Below the pieces are notes generated by a model that saw only the letters and a program-made list of their open reading frames with translations, made no database searches and had not been told where the DNA came from. 64,000 nt of DNA, taken from JBBDMU01 sp040905685. GTDB lineage: Bacteria; Bacteroidota; Rhodothermia; Balneolales; Natronogracilivirgulaceae. Below are positions 60,537-64,000 of the stretch, one piece after another. A program made the position numbers and the translations under genes. The stretch lies in NCBI GenBank assembly GCA_040905685.1, contig JBBDRB010000083.1, positions 1 to 64,000 on the forward strand, written 5' to 3'. The first letter of the stretch is position 1. The number at the start of each line of letters is the position of its first letter.

Positions 60537-62912
60537 ATGATAGAGCCGACGAACAATAACATCGAGGAGAAAGTAGAAGTGCTGCCGACAGAGGTGGCCG
60601 TGTTGCCGCTCAGGGATACGGTAATTTATCCGAATACCATGTTCCCCATTTTGGTGGGCCGTCCCAATACCCTGGCGGCTGTCAATGATGCCATGGGCGG
60701 TAATAAATATGTAATACTGTGTGCCCAAAAGGAGGGCTTCGTCGAAGATCCCGATAAGGATGATATTTATACAACCGGAACGCTGGCTCAGATTGTTCAG
60801 GTTTTGCGTCTGCCCAATGATCTGCTGAAGGTGCTCGTCAGCGGACAAATGCCGGCTAAGATCACCCGGTTTATTCAGGGTGAGCCCTTTATCAAGGCCG
60901 AGATCAAACCCCTTGACAGCAGTAAGATCAGGCTCGATAGAAAACTTAAAGCATTAATCCGCAAAACACGGGAGCGCTTTGAGAAGTATGTGATGATCAA
61001 TCAGGATTTGCCCGAAGAAATCCTGCTTAGCTTCGAACAGAATGAAGACCCTGTTCATCTTCTGTATTTTATGGCCTCGTATGTGGATCTGGATATCGAT
61101 CAGAAGCAGAAACTGCTGGAACAAAAAAACCTGGCCGGCCAATACAAGAGCCTGCTGACCACGCTTACCAGTGAACTGGATTTGTTGGCCGTGTCTTCAG
61201 AAATTAACGAAAAAGTGCAGGATGAAATTCAGGAGACGCAACGCAAATTTTACATTCAGGAGCAGATAAAGGTACTTCAGGATGAGCTTGACGAAGAAGG
61301 AGGCTATTCCAATCCGGAACTGGCGAAGATCAGGAAGGCCCTGGATAATCTGACCTTGCCGCGGCAGGCCCTGGAAAAAGCGGGCGATGAGCTGGACCGG
61401 CTGAAAAAGACCCCGCAAATGTCACCTGAGTACAGCGTTGCCCGCAACTATCTCGACTGGATCGTTTCCATGCCGTGGAATACCTATTCAGAAGATAAGC
61501 TGGAAATAAAGATAGTTGAAGAAGCCCTGAATAAGGATCATTTTGGCCTGGAAAAGCCCAAAGAACGGATCCTCGAGCATATCGCCGTGCTTAATCTGGT
61601 GAAAGAGATGAAAGGGCAGATCCTGTGTTTTGTCGGGCCTCCGGGAACGGGAAAAACATCGCTGGCCAAATCCATCGCTCAGTCGCTCGGTCGCGAAATG
61701 GTGCGTATCTCCCTGGGTGGAATAAGCGACGAGGCGGAAATTCGCGGTCATCGCAAAACCTACATCGGCTCCATGCCGGGCCGGATCATTCAGGCCATCA
61801 AAAAGGCCGGGACCATGAACCCGGTTATTATTCTGGATGAAATTGATAAACTTGGCAACGATTACCGGGGAGACCCTTCATCGGCCGTACTGGAGGTTCT
61901 TGATCCCGAGCAGAACAATACGTTCAATGATCATTATCTGGACCTGGATTTTGACCTTTCCCAGGTCATGTTCATTACCACTGCGAATGTCGCCAGCCAG
62001 ATCCAGCCCCCTCTGCTGGACCGGATGGAAATCATCAACCTGCCGGGTTACCTGGAACACGACAAGCTGGAAATAGCCAAACGCCATCTTTTGTCCAAGC
62101 AGCTCAAGGCGCATGGACTGTCCCGGTCAAAAGTGAAATTCAAGGATGAAGCCCTTATGCTTATTATCCGGAAATACACCATGGAGGCCGGCGTGCGGAC
62201 GCTAGAACAGCAGATCGCGGCCGTGTGCAGGAAAGTGGCAAAAAAAATGGTTATCAATAAATCCCTTGGTAAGCCCGTGTCGCAAATTACCATCAATAAA
62301 GACCGGGTCGTGGAACTGCTGGGCGTGGAGAAGTACAGAGACCGTGATCTGGACGAAAAAGATAAAGTCGGCGCTGTAAACGGGTTAGCCTGGACCAGCA
62401 CCGGCGGAAGCATGCTTCAGATCGAAGTTGCAAAAATGTTCGGAAAGAACAAGTTCATCCTCACCGGCCAGCTTGGCGATGTGATGAAAGAGTCGGCCCA
62501 GGCAGCCTTGACCTACCTTCGCTCCAACAGCGACCGCTTCAAGCTGGAGGATGATTTTTTCGAAAAAAATGAGATCCACATTCACCTGCCTGAAGGTGCC
62601 ATACCCAAGGATGGGCCTAGCGCCGGAATGGGAATGGCCCTGGCCATGATATCACTGGTCACGGGCCAGAAAATCCGGCATGATGTGGCCATGACCGGGG
62701 AGATTACCCTGCGCGGGGAAGTCTATGCAATTGGCGGACTCAATGAAAAGTTGCTGGCCGCTCAGCGAAATCAGATCAAAACCGTGCTCATCCCCAAAGA
62801 CAACGAGCGTGATCTGACGGAAATACCGGACAAGGTTAAAAAGGGACTTACCATTATCCCGGTCAGCCATATAGAGGAAGCCATCCCTATTGTATTTCTC
62901 AAGCCCGTGTAA
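60537..62912 (+). CDS. lon: ATP-dependent protease Lon
   Basis: A 791-residue AAA+ serine protease that removes damaged and regulatory proteins. The N-terminal substrate domain starts near VAVLPLRDTVIYP. Walker A GPPGTGKT is at 367-374, Walker B is VIILDEIDKL, and the proteolytic dyad is Ser695 (KDGPSAGMG) and Lys738 (LNEKLLAA). The start is ATG in TTTTTTATG, in a very AT-rich leader. No CIRCE-type heat-shock element is seen. rluD follows after 9 bases. Confidence 0.97.
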   Translation: MIEPTNNNIEEKVEVLPTEVAVLPLRDTVIYPNTMFPILVGRPNTLAAVNDAMGGNKYVILCAQKEGFVEDPDKDDIYTTGTLAQIVQVLRLPNDLLKVLVSGQMPAKITRFIQGEPFIKAEIKPLDSSKIRLDRKLKALIRKTRERFEKYVMINQDLPEEILLSFEQNEDPVHLLYFMASYVDLDIDQKQKLLEQKNLAGQYKSLLTTLTSELDLLAVSSEINEKVQDEIQETQRKFYIQEQIKVLQDELDEEGGYSNPELAKIRKALDNLTLPRQALEKAGDELDRLKKTPQMSPEYSVARNYLDWIVSMPWNTYSEDKLEIKIVEEALNKDHFGLEKPKERILEHIAVLNLVKEMKGQILCFVGPPGTGKTSLAKSIAQSLGREMVRISLGGISDEAEIRGHRKTYIGSMPGRIIQAIKKAGTMNPVIILDEIDKLGNDYRGDPSSAVLEVLDPEQNNTFNDHYLDLDFDLSQVMFITTANVASQIQPPLLDRMEIINLPGYLEHDKLEIAKRHLLSKQLKAHGLSRSKVKFKDEALMLIIRKYTMEAGVRTLEQQIAAVCRKVAKKMVINKSLGKPVSQITINKDRVVELLGVEKYRDRDLDEKDKVGAVNGLAWTSTGGSMLQIEVAKMFGKNKFILTGQLGDVMKESAQAALTYLRSNSDRFKLEDDFFEKNEIHIHLPEGAIPKDGPSAGMGMALAMISLVTGQKIRHDVAMTGEITLRGEVYAIGGLNEKLLAAQRNQIKTVLIPKDNERDLTEIPDKVKKGLTIIPVSHIEEAIPIVFLKPV

Positions 62913-62921
62913 AGGTAATTC

Positions 62922-63911
62922 GTGAGTGAAGAGACCACCAATATAGATCTGGAAGTGCCACCCGGACACTTCGACAATACGCGGCTGGATAAATACCTTA
63001 CCCTGTTTGTCCAGAATGCGACCAGGGTTAAGGTGCAGGCGGCCATAAAAGAAGGATATGTCCAGGTTAACAAAAAACCGGCAAAATCGTCCTACAAAGT
63101 GCAGCCCGGCGATAGGATCGAGGTGGTTTTGCCGAAAGCTCCTCCCCCTGAGGCCAGGGCCGAAGACATTGACCTTAATATCGTTCACGAAGATGACCAT
63201 ATTATCGTGGTCAACAAGCCTGCCGGCATGGTCGTCCATCCGGCTTTTGGCAATTGGACAGGGACGCTGGTGAATGGTCTGCTCCATCACACCGAAAACC
63301 TGTCGGATTCCAGCGGAGATGATATCCGTCCGGGTATCGTGCACCGGCTGGACAAGCTTACCAGCGGCTTGCTGGTGGTAGCCAAAAATGACAGGGCGCA
63401 TCATTTCCTTTCGGAACAGTTTGTAAACCGGAACATAAGCCGGACCTATCAGGCCATCGTCTGGGGCACCCCGGAAGAGGAAGGGACATTCAGCGGCCAT
63501 ATTGGCCGGTCCGGCAGGGACCGGAAAATTATGGCCGTGGTCGGCGATGACCACGGCAAGCCGGCAATCACCCATTATAGGATCCTTGAGTATTTTGACC
63601 ATATGAGCCTGGCTGAAATCAAGCTCGAGACGGGAAGAACACATCAGATCCGCGTTCATTTTTCCCATTTTAACCACCCGGTCTTTGGCGACACCACCTA
63701 TGGGGGCGACAGCGTACGTTATGGCCCCAACAGCGGTTCCCGTAAAAAAATGTTTGAACATCTGTTCAAAAAACTGAACCGCCAGTGCCTGCATGCCAAA
63801 ACGCTGGGTTTCGTGCATCCGGCCACCGGACAATACATGCAGTTCGAAAGCAACTTGCCCGGAGATTTTAATAATGTTCTGGACAAGCTCCGGCGTTTAT
63901 GTCAACCTTAG
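62922..63911 (+). CDS. RluD-type ribosomal large subunit pseudouridine synthase
   Basis: A 329-residue pseudouridine synthase of the RluA/RluD branch. It has an N-terminal S4 RNA-binding domain (about 15-75 with RLDKYLT and KKPAKSSYKVQPGDRIEV) and the catalytic Asp144 in the HRLDKLTSGLL motif. The final block GRTHQIRVHFSHFNHPVFGD is typical. RluD modifies 23S rRNA helix 69. The start is GTG at 62922, as no ATG precedes the conserved S4 part. gldC begins 23 bases downstream. Confidence 0.93.
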   Translation: MSEETTNIDLEVPPGHFDNTRLDKYLTLFVQNATRVKVQAAIKEGYVQVNKKPAKSSYKVQPGDRIEVVLPKAPPPEARAEDIDLNIVHEDDHIIVVNKPAGMVVHPAFGNWTGTLVNGLLHHTENLSDSSGDDIRPGIVHRLDKLTSGLLVVAKNDRAHHFLSEQFVNRNISRTYQAIVWGTPEEEGTFSGHIGRSGRDRKIMAVVGDDHGKPAITHYRILEYFDHMSLAEIKLETGRTHQIRVHFSHFNHPVFGDTTYGGDSVRYGPNSGSRKKMFEHLFKKLNRQCLHAKTLGFVHPATGQYMQFESNLPGDFNNVLDKLRRLCQP

Positions 63912-63934
63912 TAAAAAAACAGCCATACCGATTT

Positions 63935-64000
63935 ATGACAACAAAAGAAATAAAGATAACCGTAGAGCTCGATGATGATCAGGTTCCCGGCAAGATTGCC
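63935..64000 (+). CDS. gldC: GldC-like protein, N-terminal part
   Basis: The first 22 codons of a gene cut by the window edge. The sequence MTTKEIKITVELDDDQVPGK follows the pattern of the GldC N-terminus, as in Bacteroidota gliding-motility proteins (EIKF.V.LD...VP..I). GldC is found in gliding and non-gliding members, so gliding itself cannot be inferred. The call rests on a short match and the family pattern from memory. Confidence 0.55.
   Translation, partial: MTTKEIKITVELDDDQVPGKIA

Noticed and set aside
1..64000. CRISPR arrays, insertion sequences, prophage genes and rRNA genes
   Set aside because: I read through the window for regular repeats, transposases, integrases and rRNA sequence and saw none.

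Overview
The window looks like a chromosomal segment from a member of the Bacteroidota/FCB group. My best guess is the Balneolota or Rhodothermota side, but no rRNA gene is present to settle it. The pointers are a GldC-type gliding-motility gene at the right edge, very few Shine-Dalgarno sequences in front of strong genes, a long-form IspH, secreted ThuA and PVC-type dehydrogenase proteins, and a fadI-fadJ pair. Genes are tightly packed on both strands. Many neighbours overlap by 1-4 bases, and several convergent pairs end 0-7 bases apart. No insertion sequence, prophage or CRISPR array is visible.

Layout. 1-2.3 kb is the only clearly accessory-looking part: two tiny membrane proteins, then a PIN-like DUF4411 nuclease and an XRE-ImmA/IrrE metallopeptidase in a one-base-overlap pair, on the 3' side of a tRNA-Asp gene that has its own terminator. 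2.6-5.5 kb holds a beta-barrel/small protein/MBL hydrolase operon, and a crotonase with cutA. 5.6-10.4 kb is tRNA-Leu, then tig-clpP-clpX and a histidine kinase. 10.4-21.5 kb is housekeeping: queA, a CDGSH protein, marC, an EamA transporter, topA, a peroxiredoxin, a Nudix hydrolase, amn, recJ and dapA. 21.7-31.8 kb has fadI-fadJ, an aldo/keto reductase, priA, a pair of CrcB/Fluc genes, guaD and polX. 31.9-37.7 kb has a gamma carbonic anhydrase, a membrane-protein gene interrupted at a run of ten A, dnaX-ybaB-recR, and a GH1 glycosidase. 37.7-44.6 kb (minus strand) has an AsmA-like protein, a GntR regulator, a WbuC-type cupin, an M20 amidohydrolase, ruvA and a lone response regulator.

44.7-50.6 kb has a GmhB-like phosphatase and a three-gene exported cluster: a cupin protein, a ThuA-like protein, and a lipoprotein that joins a dehydrogenase propeller, HEAT repeats and cytochrome c. 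It ends at a good intrinsic terminator. I infer an extracytoplasmic redox pathway acting on a sugar or polyol. 50.6-56.6 kb has frr, smc, ispH and a YfcE-like phosphoesterase. 56.6-59.3 kb looks like a stress block: dps facing a MarR/ECF-sigma/MhqO-like dioxygenase set. 59.3-64 kb has dinB, lon, rluD and the start of gldC.

The points most worth a second look are: a ClpP whose catalytic Asp position is Asn; loss of zinc ligands in DnaX and in the GmhB-like phosphatase; the A10 interruption that may be resolved by slippage; the tRNA-linked PIN/ImmA pair; the exported cupin-ThuA-dehydrogenase cluster; and the MarR-ECF-dioxygenase set. All function assignments come from reading motifs and family resemblance by eye; no database search was run.
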